A stretch of DNA of 64,000 nt from Nemertoderma westbladi (GCA_032718475.1 JAUCBJ010007863.1:1-64000); one strand, 5' to 3'; shown: positions 11,601-27,500, numbered from the stretch's first letter. Notes: generated by a model not told the origin, from the sequence alone. Program-made: numbers and translations.

Positions 11601-12511
11601 GCTAAGGACTCGCCGGTAGCATGCAGTGACATGCTAAAGAGGACGGCAACTATGTGCGAAAACGAGTTCCCTCCAACCGTCATAGAAACCATTCGACGAT
11701 GTTTCTACGTGGACGACGGATGCGCCGGCGCGGATAACGTGGATGAGGCATATCGGCTAGCAATGGGGATGGTGGAATGTCTAAAGAAAGGAGGGTTTCC
11801 GCTCGTAAAGTTCAGATCCCATGACAAAACACTTATGGAAAAGTTTCCGGAGGACATCCGGCTGGAAGATAACAAAATGTATTCGGAGGATGTAGAACAT
11901 CGTGTACTTGGGATTGAATGGGACATAGAATCAGACGAATTCATCTTCAAGTATAAACCCCTAACCAAGCCTATGACAAAAAGGGGATGTCTGTCGATAA
12001 AAAGTGCAATCTTCGACCCACTGAATTTCATATCTCCAGTAACCTTGGCCGGAATGAACCTGATTAAGGAAATGTGGATAGAAGGACTGGGATGGGACGA
12101 AGAGCTCCCCCCATACCTTAGCGTCAAATGGAGAAAATGGACGGAGCAGCTCGAACACCTACATCTTATGCGAATACCTAGACCGTTCTTCCTCGATAAA
12201 CTGCCCACCGATATCTTCCAGCTCCACACCTTTTCGGATGCTTCAAATACCGGAATCGGCGTAGTAACCTTCTTACGGAGACTAAGTAGCGATGGAAACG
12301 GCGATACAAGTTTCTTATTCTCCAAAGCAAAGACGGTATCCGGGGAATTCGTAGCAACGATTCCGAGACTCGAGCTACAAGCTGCAGTTTGGGCAGTAAG
12401 ACAGAATCGCATGGCTATGCGGAACCTACGGATCCCCATAGAATCTCAACACTTCTGGGTAGATTCGAGTATAGTTCTTTATTATCTCCACTCTCCATCA
12501 CGGCGTCACAC
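8658..12511 (+). pseudogene. BEL 1 gag-pol: capsid, protease, RT, partial RNase H
   Basis: The frame continues that of 7590-8657 after one stop; the first ATG is at 8841. Counting from 8841: DUF1759-type gag region at residues about 98-250; CCHC-type knuckles at about 356 (CLFCGEKHKVEFC) and 390 (CFRCLGTGHYVRDC); retropepsin-like region at about 509 with DNGSD where DSGS or DTG is usual. The RT region has RVVNDAAA and TCDIKAMFHQV, and its catalytic YVDD is at about 955. RNase H begins at about 1131 (FSDAS) with the Glu in LELQAA. The reading frame then runs into satellite at about 12511. The remaining RNase H, integrase and DUF5641 are absent. Family assignment is firm; activity is excluded by truncation. 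Confidence 0.92.
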
Positions 12512-15500
12512 CACCTTTATAAACTAACGTATAGAAGGTGTTTCCTTTATAAACTAACGTATAGAAGGTGTTTCCTTTATAAACTGACGTATAGAAAGTG
12601 TTTCCTTTATAAACTAACGTATAGAAGGTGTTTCCTTTATAAACTAACGTATAGAAGGTGTTTCCTTTATAAACTAACGTATAGAAGGTGTTTCCTTTAT
12701 AAACTAACGTATAGAAGGTGTTTCCTTTATAAACTAACGTATAGAAGGTGTTTCCTTTATAAACTAACGTATAGAAGGTGTTTCCTTTATAAACTAACGT
12801 ATAGAAAGTGTTTCCTTTATAAACTAACGTATAGAAGGTGTTTCCTTTATAAACTAACGTATAGAAGGTGTTTCCTTTATAAACTAACGTATAGAAGGTG
12901 TTTCCTTTATAAACTAACGTATAGAAGGTGTTTCCTTTATAAACTAACGTATAGAAGGTGTTTCCTTTATAAACTAACGTATATAAGGTGTTTCCTTTAT
13001 AAACTAACGTATATAAGGTGTTTCCTTTATAAACTAACGTATATAAGGTGTTTCCTTTGTAAACTAACGTGTAGAAGGTGTTTACTTTATAAACTAACGT
13101 ATAGAAGGTGTTTCCTTTATAAACTAACGTATATAAGGTGTCTCCTTTATAAACTAACGTATAAAAGGTGTTTCCTTTATAAACTAACGTATAGAAGGTG
13201 TTTCCTTTATAAACTAACGTATATAAGGTGTTTCCTTTATAAACTAACGTATATAAGGTGTTTCCTTTATAAACTAACGTATATAAGGTGTTTCCTTTAT
13301 AAACTAACGTGTAGAAGGTGTTTACTTTATAAACTAACGTATAGAAGGTGTTTCCTTTATAAACTAACGTATATAAGGTGTCTCCTTTATAAACTAACGT
13401 ATAAAAGGTGTTTCCTTTATAAACTAACGTATATAAGGTGTTTCCTTTATAAACTAACGTATAAAAGGTGTTTCCTTTATAAACTAACGTATAGAAGGTG
13501 TTTCCTTTATAAACTAACGTATATAAGGTGTTTCCTTTATAAACTAACGTATATAAGGTGTTTCCTTTATAAACTAACGTATATAAGGTGTTTCCTTTAT
13601 AAACTAACGTGTAGAAGGTGTTTACTTTATAAACTAACGTATAAAAGGTGTTTCCTTTATAAACTAACGTATATAAGGTGTTTCCTTTATAAACTAACGT
13701 ATATAAGGTGTTTCCTTTATAAACTAACGTATAGAAAGTGTTTCCTTTATAAACTAACGTATAGAAGGTGTTTCCTTTATAAACTAACGTATAGAAGGTG
13801 TTTCCTTTATAAACTAACGTATAGAAGGTGTTTCCTTTATAAACTAACGTGTAAAAGGTGTTTACTTTATAAACTAACGTATAGAAGGTGTTTACTTTAT
13901 AAACTAACGTATAGAAGGTGTTTCCTTTATAAACTAACGTATAGAAGGTGTTTCCTTTATAAACTAACGTATAGAAGGTGTTTCCTTTATAAACTAACGT
14001 ATAGAAGGTGTCTCCTTTATAAACTAACGTATAGAAAGTGTTTCCTTTATAAACTAACGTATAGAAGGTGTTTCCTTTATAAACTAACGTATAGAAGGTG
14101 TTTCCTTTATAAACTAACGTATAGAAGGTGTTTCCTTTATAAACTAACGTATAGAAGGTGTTTCCTTTATAAACTAACGTGTAAAAGGTGTTTACTTTAT
14201 AAACTAACGTATAGAAGGTGTTTACTTTATAAACTAACGTATAGAAGGTGTTTCCTTTATAAACTAACGTATAGAAGGTGTTTCCTTTATAAACTAACGT
14301 ATAGAAGGTGTTTCCTTTATAAACTAACGTATAGAAGGTGTCTCCTTTATAAACTAACGTATAGAAAGTGTTTCCTTTATAAACTAACGTATAGAAGGTG
14401 TTTCCTTTATAAACTAACGTATAGAAGGTGTTTCCTTTATAAACTAACGTATAGAAAGTGTTTCCTTTATAAACTAACGTATAGAAGGAGTTTCCTTTAT
14501 AAACTAACGTGTAGAAGGTGTTTCCTTTATAAACTAACGTATATAGAAGGTGTTTCCTTTATAAACTAACGTATATAAGGTGTTTCCTTTATAAACTAAC
14601 GTATAGAAAGTGTTTCCTTTATAAACTACCGTATAGAAGGTGTTTCCTTTATAAAATAACGTATATAAGGTGTTTCCTTTATAAACTAACGTGTAGAAGG
14701 TGTTTCCTTTATAAACTAACGTATAGAAGGTGTTTCCTTTATAAACTAACGTATATAAGGTGTTTCCTTTATAAATTAACGTATAGAAGGTGTTTCCTTT
14801 ATAAACTAACGTATAGAAAGTGTTTCCTTTATAAACTAACGTATAGAAAGTGTTTCCTTTATAAACTAACGTATAGAAGGTGTTTCCTTTATAAACTAAC
14901 GTATAGAAGGTGTTTCCTTTATAAACTAACGTATATAAGGTGTTTCCTTTATAAACTAACGTATAGAAGGTGTTTCCTTTATAAACTAACGTATAGAAAG
15001 TGTTTCCTTTATAGACTAACGTATAGAAGGTGTTTCCTTTATAAACTAACGTGTAGAAGGTGTTTCCTTTATAAACTAACGTGTAGAAGGTGTTTCCTTT
15101 ATAAACTAACGTATAGAAGGTGTTTCCTTTATAAACTAACGTATATAAGGTGTTTCCTTTATAAACTAACGTATAGAAGGTGTTTCCATTATAAACTAAC
15201 GTATAGAAGGTGTTTCCTTTATAAACTAACGTATATAAGGTGTTTCCTTTATAAACTAACGTATATAAGGTGTTTCCATTATAAACTAACGTATATAAGG
15301 TGTTTCCTTTATAAACTAACGTATATAAGGTGTTTCCTTTATAAACTAACGTATAGAAGGTGTTTCCTTTATAAACTAACGTATAGAAAGTGTTTCCTTT
15401 ATAGACTAACGTATAGAAGGTGTTTCCTTTATAAACTAACGTGTAGAAGGTGTTTCCTTTATAAACTAACGTGTAGAAGGTGTTTCCTTTATAAACTAAC

Positions 15501-18500
15501 GTATAGAAGGTGTTTCCTTTATAAACTAACGTATATAAGGTGTTTCCTTTATAAACTAACGTATAGAAGGTGTTTCCATTATAAACTAACGTATAGAAGG
15601 TGTTTCCCTTATAAACTAACGTATATAAGGTGTTTCCTTTATAAACTAACGTATATAAGGTGTTTCCTTTATAAACTAACGTATATAAGGTGTTTCCTTT
15701 ATAAACTAACGTATATAAGGTGTTTCCTTTATAAACTAACGTATAGAAGGTGTTTCCTTTATAAACTAACGTATAGAAGGTGTTTCCTTTATAAACTAAC
15801 GTATAGAAGGTGTTTCCTTTATAAACTAACGTATAGAAGGTGTTTCCTTTATAAACTAACGTATAGAAGGTGTTTCCTTTATAAACTAACGTATAGAAGG
15901 TGTTTCCTTTATAAACTAACGTATAGAAAGTGTTTCCTTTATAAACTAACGTATAGAAGGTGTTTCCTTTATAAACTAACGTATAGAAGGTGTTTCCTTT
16001 ATAAACTAACGTATAGAAGGTGTTTCCTTTATAAACTAACGTATAGAAGGTGTTTCCTTTATAAACTAACGTATAGAAGGTGTTTCCTTTATAAACTAAC
16101 GTATATAAGGTGTTTCCTTTATAAACTAACGTATATAAGGTGTTTCCTTTATAAACTAACGTATATAAGGTGTTTCCTTTATAAACTAACGTGTAGAAGG
16201 TGTTTACTTTATAAACTAACGTATAGAAGGTGTTTCCTTTATAAACTAACGTATATAAGGTGTCTCCTTTATAAACTAACGTATAAAAGGTGTTTCCTTT
16301 ATAAACTAACGTATAGAAGGTGTTTCCTTTATAAACTAACGTATATAAGGTGTTTCCTTTATAAACTAACGTATATAAGGTGTTTCCTTTATAAACTAAC
16401 GTATATAAGGTGTTTCCTTTATAAACTAACGTGTAGAAGGTGTTTACTTTATAAACTAACGTATAGAAGGTGTTTCCTTTATAAACTAACGTATATAAGG
16501 TGTCTCCTTTATAAACTAACGTATAAAAGGTGTTTCCTTTATAAACTAACGTATATAAGGTGTTTCCTTTATAAACTAACGTATAAAAGGTGTTTCCTTT
16601 ATAAACTAACGTATAGAAGGTGTTTCCTTTATAAACTAACGTATATAAGGTGTTTCCTTTATAAACTAACGTATATAAGGTGTTTCCTTTATAAACTAAC
16701 GTATATAAGGTGTTTCCTTTATAAACTAACGTGTAGAAGGTGTTTACTTTATAAACTAACGTATAGAAGGTGTTTCCTTTATAAACTAACGTATATAAGG
16801 TGTTTCCTTTATAAACTAACGTATATAAGGTGTTTCCTTTATAAACTAACGTATAGAAAGTGTTTCCTTTATAAACTAACGTATAGAAGGTGTTTCCTTT
16901 ATAAACTAACGTATAGAAGGTGTTTCCTTTATAAACTAACGTATAGAAGGTGTTTCCTTTATAAACTAACGTGTAAAAGGTGTTTACTTTATAAACTAAC
17001 GTATAGAAGGTGTTTACTTTATAAACTAACGTATAGAAGGTGTTTCCTTTATAAACTAACGTATAGAAGGTGTTTCCTTTATAAACTAACGTATAGAAGG
17101 TGTTTCCTTTATAAACTAACGTATAGAAGGTGTCTCCTTTATAAACTAACGTATAGAAAGTGTTTCCTTTATAAACTAACGTATAGAAGGTGTTTCCTTT
17201 ATAAACTAACGTATAGAAGGTGTTTCCTTTATAAACTAACGTATAGAAAGTGTTTCCTTTATAAACTAACGTATAGAAGGAGTTTCCTTTATAAACTAAC
17301 GTGTAGAAGGTGTTTCCTTTATAAACTAACGTATATAGAAGGTGTTTCCTTTATAAACTAACGTGTAGAAGGTGTTTCCTTTATAAAATAACGTATATAA
17401 GGTGTTTCCTTTATAAACTAACGTGTAGAAGGTGTTTCCTTTATAAACTAACGTATAGAAGGTGTTTCCTTTATAAACTAACGTATATAAGGTGTTTCCT
17501 TTATAAATTAACGTATAGAAGGTGTTTCCTTTATAAACTAACGTATAGAAAGTGTTTCCTTTATAAACTAACGTATAGAAAGTGTTTCCTTTATAAACTA
17601 ACGTATAGAAGGTGTTTCCTTTATAAACTAACGTATAGAAGGTGTTTCCTTTATAAACTAACGTATATAAGGTGTTTCCTTTATAAACTAACGTATAGAA
17701 GGTGTTTCCTTTATAAACTAACGTATAGAAAGTGTTTCCTTTATAGACTAACGTATAGAAGGTGTTTCCTTTATAAACTAACGTGTAGAAGGTGTTTCCT
17801 TTATAAACTAACGTGTAGAAGGTGTTTCCTTTATAAACTAACGTATAGAAGGTGTTTCCTTTATAAACTAACGTATATAAGGTGTTTCCTTTATAAACTA
17901 ACGTATAGAAGGTGTTTCCATTATAAACTAACGTATAGAAGGTGTTTCCTTTATAAACTAACGTATATAAGGTGTTTCCTTTATAAACTAACGTATATAA
18001 GGTGTTTCCATTATAAACTAACGTATATAAGGTGTTTCCTTTATAAACTAACGTATATAAGGTGTTTCCTTTATAAACTAACGTATAGAAGGTGTTTCCT
18101 TTATAAACTAACGTATAGAAAGTGTTTCCTTTATAGACTAACGTATAGAAGGTGTTTCCTTTATAAACTAACGTGTAGAAGGTGTTTCCTTTATAAACTA
18201 ACGTGTAGAAGGTGTTTCCTTTATAAACTAACGTATAGAAGGTGTTTCCTTTATAAACTAACGTATATAAGGTGTTTCCTTTATAAACTAACGTATAGAA
18301 GGTGTTTCCATTATAAACTAACGTATAGAAGGTGTTTCCCTTATAAACTAACGTATATAAGGTGTTTCCTTTATAAACTAACGTATATAAGGTGTTTCCT
18401 TTATAAACTAACGTATATAAGGTGTTTCCTTTATAAACTAACGTATATAAGGTGTTTCCTTTATAAACTAACGTATAGAAGGTGTTTCCTTTATAAACTA

Positions 18501-21500
18501 ACGTATAGAAGGTGTTTCCTTTATAAACTAACGTATAGAAGGTGTTTCCTTTATAAACTAACGTATAGAAGGTGTTTCCTTTATAAACTAACGTGTAGAA
18601 GGTGTTTACTTTATAAACTAACGTATAGAAGGTGTTTCCTTTATAAACTAACGTATAGAAGGTGTTTCCTTTATAAACTAACGTATAGAAAGGTGTTTCC
18701 TTTATAAACTAACGTATAGAAGGTGTTTCCTTTATAAACTAACGTATAGAAGGTGTTTCCTTTATAAACTAACGTATAGAAGGTGTTTCCTTTATAAACT
18801 AACGTATAGAAGGTGTTTCCTTTATAAACTAACGTATAGAAGGTGTTTCCTTTATAAACTAACGTATAGAAGGTGTTTCCTTTATAAACTAACGTATATA
18901 AGGTGTTTCCTTTATAAACTAACGTATAGAAGGTGTTTCCTTTATAAACTAACGTATATAAGGTGTTTCCTTTATAAACTAACGTATATAAGGTGTTTCC
19001 TTTATAAACTAACGTATAGAAAGTGTTTCCTTTATAAACTAACGTATAGAAGGTGTTTCCTTTATAAACTAACGTATAGAAGGTGTTTCCTTTATAAACT
19101 AACGTATAGAAGGTGTTTCCTTTATAAACTAACGTGTAAAAGGTGTTTACTTTATAAACTAACGTATAGAAGGTGTTTACTTTATAAACTAACGTATAGA
19201 AGGTGTTTCCTTTATAAACTAACGTATAGAAGGTGTTTCCTTTATAAACTAACGTATAGAAGGTGTTTCCTTTATAAACTAACGTATAGAAGGTGTCTCC
19301 TTTATAAACTAACGTATAGAAAGTGTTTCCTTTATAAACTAACGTATAGAAGGTGTTTCCTTTATAAACTAACGTATAGAAGGTGTTTCCTTTATAAACT
19401 AACGTATAGAAAGTGTTTCCTTTATAAACTAACGTATAGAAGGAGTTTCCTTTATAAACTAACGTGTAGAAGGTGTTTCCTTTATAAACTAACGTATATA
19501 GAAGGTGTTTCCTTTATAAACTAACGTGTAGAAGGTGTTTCCTTTATAAAATAACGTATATAAGGTGTTTCCTTTATAAACTAACGTGTAGAAGGTGTTT
19601 CCTTTATAAACTAACGTATAGAAGGTGTTTCCTTTATAAACTAACGTATATAAGGTGTTTCCTTTATAAATTAACGTATAGAAGGTGTTTCCTTTATAAA
19701 CTAACGTATAGAAAGTGTTTCCTTTATAAACTAACGTATAGAAAGTGTTTCCTTTATAAACTAACGTATAGAAGGTGTTTCCTTTATAAACTAACGTATA
19801 GAAGGTGTTTCCTTTATAAACTAACGTATATAAGGTGTTTCCTTTATAAACTAACGTATAGAAGGTGTTTCCTTTATAAACTAACGTATAGAAAGTGTTT
19901 CCTTTATAGACTAACTTATAGAAGGTGTTTCCTTTATAAACTAACGTGTAGAAGGTGTTTCCTTTATAAACTAACGTGTAGAAGGTGTTTCCTTTATAAA
20001 CTAACGTATAGAAGGTGTTTCCTTTATAAACTAACGTATATAAGGTGTTTCCTTTATAAACTAACGTATAGAAGGTGTTTCCATTATAAACTAACGTATA
20101 GAAGGTGTTTCCTTTATAAACTAACGTATATAAGGTGTTTCCTTTATAAACTAACGTATATAAGGTGTTTCCATTATAAACTAACGTATATAAGGTGTTT
20201 CCTTTATAAACTAACGTATATAAGGTGTTTCCTTTATAAACTAACGTATAGAAGGTGTTTCCTTTATAAACTAACGTATAGAAAGTGTTTCCTTTATAGA
20301 CTAACGTATAGAAGGTGTTTCCTTTATAAACTAACGTGTAGAAGGTGTTTCCTTTATAAACTAACGTGTAGAAGGTGTTTCCTTTATAAACTAACGTATA
20401 GAAGGTGTTTCCTTTATAAACTAACGTATATAAGGTGTTTCCTTTATAAACTAACGTATAGAAGGTGTTTCCATTATAAACTAACGTATAGAAGGTGTTT
20501 CCCTTATAAACTAACGTATATAAGGTGTTTCCTTTATAAACTAACGTATATAAGGTGTTTCCTTTATAAACTAACGTATATAAGGTGTTTCCTTTATAAA
20601 CTAACGTATATAAGGTGTTTCCTTTATAAACTAACGTATAGAAGGTGTTTCCTTTATAAACTAACGTATAGAAGGTGTTTCCTTTATAAACTAACGTATA
20701 GAAGGTGTTTCCTTTATAAACTAACGTATAGAAGGTGTTTCCTTTATAAACTAACGTGTAGAAGGTGTTTACTTTATAAACTAACGTATAGAAGGTGTTT
20801 CCTTTATAAACTAACGTATAGAAAGTGTTTCCTTTATAAACTAACGTATAGAAAGTGTTTCCTTTATAAACTAACGTATAGAAGGTGTTTCCTTTATAAA
20901 CTAAAGTATAGAAGGTGTTTCCTTTATAAACTAACGTATAGAAGGTGTTTCCTTTATACACTAACGTATAGAAGGTGTTTCCTTTATAAACTAACGTGTA
21001 GAAGGTGTTTCCTTTATAAACTAACGTATAGAAGGTGTTTCCTTTATAAACTAACGTATATAAGGTGTTTCCTTTATAAATTAACGTATAGAAGGTGTTT
21101 CCTTTATAAACTAACGTATAGAAAGTGTTTCCTTTATAAACTAACGTATAGAAAGTGTTTCCTTTATAAACTGACGTATAGAAGGTGTTTCCTTTATAAA
21201 CTAACGTATAGAAGGTGTTTCCTTTATAAACTAACGTATATAAGGTGTTTCCTTTATAAACTAACGTATATAAGGTGTTCCATTTATAAACTAACGTATA
21301 GAAAGTGTTTCCTTTATAGACTAACGTATAGAAGGTGTTTCCTTTATAAACTAACGTGTAGAAGGTGTTTCCTTTATAAACTAACGTGTAGAAGGTGTTT
21401 CCTTTATAAACTAACGTATAGAAGGTGTTTCCTTTATAAACTAACGTATATAAGGTGTTTCCTTTATAAACTAACGTATAGAAGGTGTTTCCATTATAAA

Positions 21501-24500
21501 CTAACGTATAGAAGGTGTTTCCTTTATAAACTAACGTATATAAGGTGTTTCCTTTATAAACTAACGTATATAAGGTGTTTCCATTATAAACTAACGTATA
21601 TAAGGTGTTTCCTTTATAAACTAACGTATATAAGGTGTTTCCTTTATAAACTAACGTATAGAAGGTGTTTCCTTTATAAACTAACGTATAGAAAGTGTTT
21701 CCTTTATAGACTAACGTATAGAAGGTGTTTCCTTTATAAACTAACGTGTAGAAGGTGTTTCCTTTATAAACTAACGTGTAGAAGGTGTTTCCTTTATAAA
21801 CTAACGTATAGAAAGTGTTTCCTTTATAAACTAACGTATAGAAGGTGTTTCCTTTATAAACTAACGTATAGAAAGTGTTTCCTTTATAAACTAACGTATA
21901 GAAGGTGTTTCCTTTATAAACTAACGTATATAAGGTGTTTCCTTTATAAACTAACGTATATAAGGTGTTTCCTTTATAAACTAACGTATAGAAGGTGTTT
22001 CCTTTATAAACTAACGTATAGAAAGTGTTTCCTTTATAAACTAACGTATAGAAGGTGTTTCCTTTATAAACTAACGTATAGAAGGTGTTTCCTTTATAAA
22101 CTAAAGTATAGAAGGTGTTTCCTTTATAAACTAACGTATAGAAGGTGTTTCCTTTATAAACTAACGTATATAAGGTGTTTCCTTTATAAACTAACGTATA
22201 TAAGGTGTTTCCTTTATAAACTAACGTATATAAGGTGTTTCCTTTATAAACTAACGTATAAAAGGTGTTTCCTTTATAAACTAACGTATAGAAGGTGTTT
22301 CCTTTATAAACTAACGTATATAAGGTGTTTCCTTTATAAACTAACGTATATAAGGTGTTTCCTTTATAAACTAACGTATATAAGGTGTTTACTTTATAAA
22401 CTAACGTGTAGAAGGTGTTTACTTTATAAACTAACGTATAGAAGGTGTTTCCTTTATAAACTAACGTATATAAGGTGTCTCCTTTATAAACTAACGTATA
22501 AAAGGTGTTTCCTTTATAAACTAACGTATATAAGGTGTTTCCTTTATAAACTAACGTATAAAAGGTGTTTCCTTTATAAACTAACGTATAGAAGGTGTTT
22601 CCTTTATAAACTAACGTATATAAGGTGTTTCCTGTATAAACTAACGTATATAAGGTGTTTCCTTTATAAACTAACGTATATAAGGTGTTTCCTTTATAAA
22701 CTAACGTGTAGAAGGTGTTTACTTTATAAACTAACGTATAGAAGGTGTTTCCTTTATAAACTAACGTATATAAGGTGTTTCCTTTATAAACTAACGTATA
22801 TAAGGTGTTTCCTTTATAAACTAACGTATAGAAAGTGTTTCCTTTATAAACTAACATATAGAAGGTGTTTCCTTTATAAACTAACGTATAGAAGGTGTTT
22901 CCTTTATAAACTAACGTATATAAGGTGTTTCCTTTATAAACTAACGTATATAAGGTGTTTCCTTTATAAACTAACGTATAAAAGGTGTTTCCTTTATAAA
23001 CTAACGTATAGAAGGTGTTTCCTTTATAAACTAACGTATATAAGGTGTTTCCTTTATAAACTAACGTATATAAGGTGTTTCCTTTATAAACTAACGTATA
23101 TAAGGTGTTTCCTTTATAAACTAACGTGTAGAAGGTGTTTACTTTATAAACTAACGTATAGAAGGTGTTTCCTTTATAAACTAACGTATATAAGGTGTCT
23201 CCTTTATAAACTAACGTATAAAAGGTGTTTCCTTTATAAACTAACGTATATAAGGTGTTTCCTTTATAAACTAACGTATAAAAGGTGTTTCCTTTATAAA
23301 CTAACGTATAGAAGGTGTTTCCTTTATAAACTAACGTATATAAGGTGTTTCCTGTATAAACTAACGTATATAAGGTGTTTCCTTTATAAACTAACGTATA
23401 TAAGGTGTTTCCTTTATAAACTAACGTGTAGAAGGTGTTTACTTTATAAACTAACGTATAGAAGGTGTTTCCTTTATAAACTAACGTATATAAGGTGTTT
23501 CCTTTATAAACTAACGTATATAAGGTGTTTCCTTTATAAACTAACGTATAGAAAGTGTTTCCTTTATAAACTAACATATAGAAGGTGTTTCCTTTATAAA
23601 CTAACGTATAGAAGGTGTTTCCTTTATAAACTAACGTATAGAAGGTGTTTCCTTTATAAACTAACGTGTAAAAGGTGTTTACTTTATAAACTAACGTATA
23701 GAAGGTGTTTACTTTATAAACTAACGTATAGAAGGTGTTTCCTTTATAAACTAACGTATAGAAGGTGTTTCCTTTATAAACTAACGTATAGAAGGTGTTT
23801 CCTTTATAAACTAACGTATAGAAGGTGTCTCCTTTATAAACTAACGTATAGAAAGTGTTTCCTTTATAAACTAACGTATAGAAGGTGTTTCCTTTATAAA
23901 ATAACGTATAGAAGGTGTTTCCTTTATAAACTAACGTATAGAAAGTGTTTCCTTTATAAACTAACGTATAGAAGGAGTTTCCTTTATAAACTAACGTGTA
24001 GAAGGTGTTTCCTTTATAAACTAACGTATATAGAAGGTGTTTCCTTTATAAACTAACGTGTAGAAGGTGTTTCCTTTATAAAATAACGTATATAAGGTGT
24101 TTCCTTTATAAACTAACGTGTAGAAGGTGTTTCCTTTATAAACTAACGTATAGAAGGTGTTTCCTTTATAAACTAACGTATAGAAGGTGTTTCCTTTATA
24201 AACTAACGTATAGAAGGTGTTTCCTTTATAAACTAACGTGTAAAAGGTGTTTACTTTATAAACTAACGTATAGAAGGTGTTTACTTTATAAACTAACGTA
24301 TAGAAGGTGTTTCCTTTATAAACTAACGTATAGAAAGTGTTTCCTTTATAAACTAACGTATAGAAGGTGTTTCCTTTATAAACTAACGTATAGAAGGTGT
24401 TTCCTTTATAAACTAAAGTATAGAAGGTGTTTCCTTTATAAACTAACGTATAGAAGGTGTTTCCTTTATAAACTAACGTATATAAGGTGTTTCCTTTATA

Positions 24501-27500
24501 AACTAACGTATATAAGGTGTTTCCTTTATAAACTAACGTATAAAAGGTGTTTCCTTTATAAACTAACGTATAGAAGGTGTTTCCTTTATAAACTAACGTA
24601 TATAAGGTGTTTCCTTTATAAACTAACGTATATAAGGTGTTTCCTTTATAAACTAACGTATATAAGGTGTTTCCTTTATAAACTAACGTGTAGAAGGTGT
24701 TTACTTTATAAACTAACGTATAGAAGGTGTTTCCTTTATAAACTAACGTATATAAGGTGTCTCCTTTATAAACTAACGTATAAAAGGTGTTTCCTTTATA
24801 AACTAACGTATATAAGGTGTTTCCTTTATAAACTAACGTATAAAAGGTGTTTCCTTTATAAACTAACGTATAGAAGGTGTTTCCTTTATAAACTAACGTA
24901 TATAAGGTGTTTCCTTTATAAACTAACGTATATAAGGTGTTTCCTTTATAAACTAACGTATATAAGGTGTTTCCTTTATAAACTAACGTGTAGAAGGTGT
25001 TTACTTTATAAACTAACGTATAGAAGGTGTTTCCTTTATAAACTAACGTATATAAGGTGTTTCCTTTATAAACTAACGTATATAAGGTGTTTCCTTTATA
25101 AACTAACGTATAGAAAGTGTTTCCTTTATAAACTAACGTATAGAAGGTGTTTCCTTTATAAACTAACGTATAGAAGGTGTTTCCTTTATAAACTAACGTA
25201 TAGAAGGTGTTTCCTTTATAAACTAACGTGTAAAAGGTGTTTACTTTATAAACTAACGTATAGAAGGTGTTTACTTTATAAACTAACGTATAGAAGGTGT
25301 TTCCTTTATAAACTAACGTATAGAAGGTGTTTCCTTTATAAACTAACGTATAGAAGGTGTTTCCTTTATAAACTAACGTATAGAAGGTGTCTCCTTTATA
25401 AACTAACGTATAGAAAGTGTTTCCTTTATAAACTAACGTATAGAAGGTGTTTCCTTTATAAACTAACGTATAGAAGGTGTTTCCTTTATAAACTAACGTA
25501 TAGAAAGTGTTTCCTTTATAAACTAACGTATAGAAGGAGTTTCCTTTATAAACTAACGTGTAGAAGGTGTTTCCTTTATAAACTAACGTATATAGAAGGT
25601 GTTTCCTTTATAAACTAACGTGTAGAAGGTGTTTCCTTTATAAAATAACGTATATAAGGTGTTTCCTTTATAAACTAACGTGTAGAAGGTGTTTCCTTTA
25701 TAAACTAACGTATAGAAGGTGTTTCCTTTATAAACTAACGTATAGAAGGTGTTTCCTTTATAAACTAACGTATAGAAGGTGTTTCCTTTATAAACTAACG
25801 TGTAAAAGGTGTTTACTTTATAAACTAACGTATAGAAGGTGTTTACTTTATAAACTAACGTATAGAAGGTGTTTCCTTTATAAACTAACGTATAGAAATT
25901 CTTTCCTTTATAAACTAACGTATAGAAGGTGTTTCCTTTATAAACTAACGTATAGAAGGTGTTTCCTTTATAAACTAAAGTATAGAAGGTGTTTCCTTTA
26001 TAAACTAACGTATAGAAGGTGTTTCCTTTATAAACTAACGTATATAAGGTGTTTCCTTTATAAACTAACGTATATAAGGTGTTTCCTTTATAAACTAACG
26101 TATATAAGGTGTTTCCTTTATAAACTAACGTATAAAAGGTGTTTCCTTTATAAACTAACGTATAGAAGGTGTTTCCTTTATAAACTAACGTATATAAGGT
26201 GTTTCCTTTATAAACTAACGTATATAAGGTGTTTCCTTTATAAACTAACGTATATAAGGTGTTTCCTTTATAAACTAACGTGTAGAAGGTGTTTACTTTA
26301 TAAACTAACGTATAGAAGGTGTTTCCTTTATAAACTAACGTATATAAGGTGTCTCCTTTATAAACTAACGTATAAAAGGTGTTTCCTTTATAAACTAACG
26401 TATATAAGGTGTTTCCTTTATAAACTAACGTATAAAAGGTGTTTCCTTTATAAACTAACGTATAGAAGGTGTTTCCTTTATAAACTAACGTATAAAAGGT
26501 GTTTCCTTTATAAACTAACGTATAGAAGGTGTTTCCTTTATAAACTAACGTATATAAGGTGTTTCCTTTATAAACTAACGTATATAAGGTGTTTCCTTTA
26601 TAAACTAACGTATATAAGGTGTTTCCTTTATAAACTAACGTGTAGAAGGTGTTTACTTTATAAACTAACGTATAGAAGGTGTTTCCTTTATAAACTAACG
26701 TATATAAGGTGTTTCCTTTATAAACTAACGTATATAAGGTGTTTCCTTTATAAACTAACGTATAGAAAGTGTTTCCTTTATAAACTAACGTATAGAAGGT
26801 GTTTCCTTTATAAACTAACGTATAGAAGGTGTTTCCTTTATAAACTAACGTATAGAAGGTGTTTCCTTTATAAACTAACGTGTAAAAGGTGTTTACTTTA
26901 TAAACTAACGTATAGAAGGTGTTTACTTTATAAACTAACGTATAGAAGGTGTTTCCTTTATAAACTAACGTATAGAAGGTGTTTCCTTTATAAACTAACG
27001 TATAGAAGGTGTTTCCTTTATAAACTAACGTATAGAAGGTGTCTCCTTTATAAACTAACGTATAGAAAGTGTTTCCTTTATAAACTAACGTATAGAAAGT
27101 GTTTCCTTTATAAACTAACGTATAGAAGGTGTTTCCTTTATAAACTAACGTATAGAAGGTGTTTCCTTTATAAACTAACGTATAGAAAGTGTTTCCTTTA
27201 TAAACTAACGTATAGAAGGAGTTTCCTTTATAAACTAACGTGTAGAAGGTGTTTCCTTTATAAACTAACGTATATAGAAGGTGTTTCCTTTATAAACTAA
27301 CGTGTAGAAGGTGTTTCCTTTATAAAATAACGTATATAAGGTGTTTCCTTTATAAACTAACGTGTAGAAGGTGTTTCCTTTATAAACTAACGTATAGAAA
27401 GTGTTTCCTTTATAAACTAACGTATAGAAGGTGTTTCCTTTATAAACTAACGTATAGAAGGTGTTTCCTTTATAAACTAACGTATAGAAGGTGTTTCCTT

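Larger units (their letters stand above)
6718..12511 (+). mobile_element. BEL/Pao retrotransposon 1, 3'-truncated
   Basis: The element has a 5' LTR start, a leader, a short upstream ORF, and gag, protease, reverse transcriptase and the first part of RNase H in BEL/Pao order. The left edge is at satellite (6717/6718). The right edge is inside RNase H, where sequence changes to satellite at about 12512, so integrase, the pol C-terminus and the 3' LTR are missing. The LTR 3' end cannot be fixed because no second LTR is present. One in-frame stop (8655-8657) also interrupts gag-pol. The element cannot move on its own in this state. Confidence 0.9.
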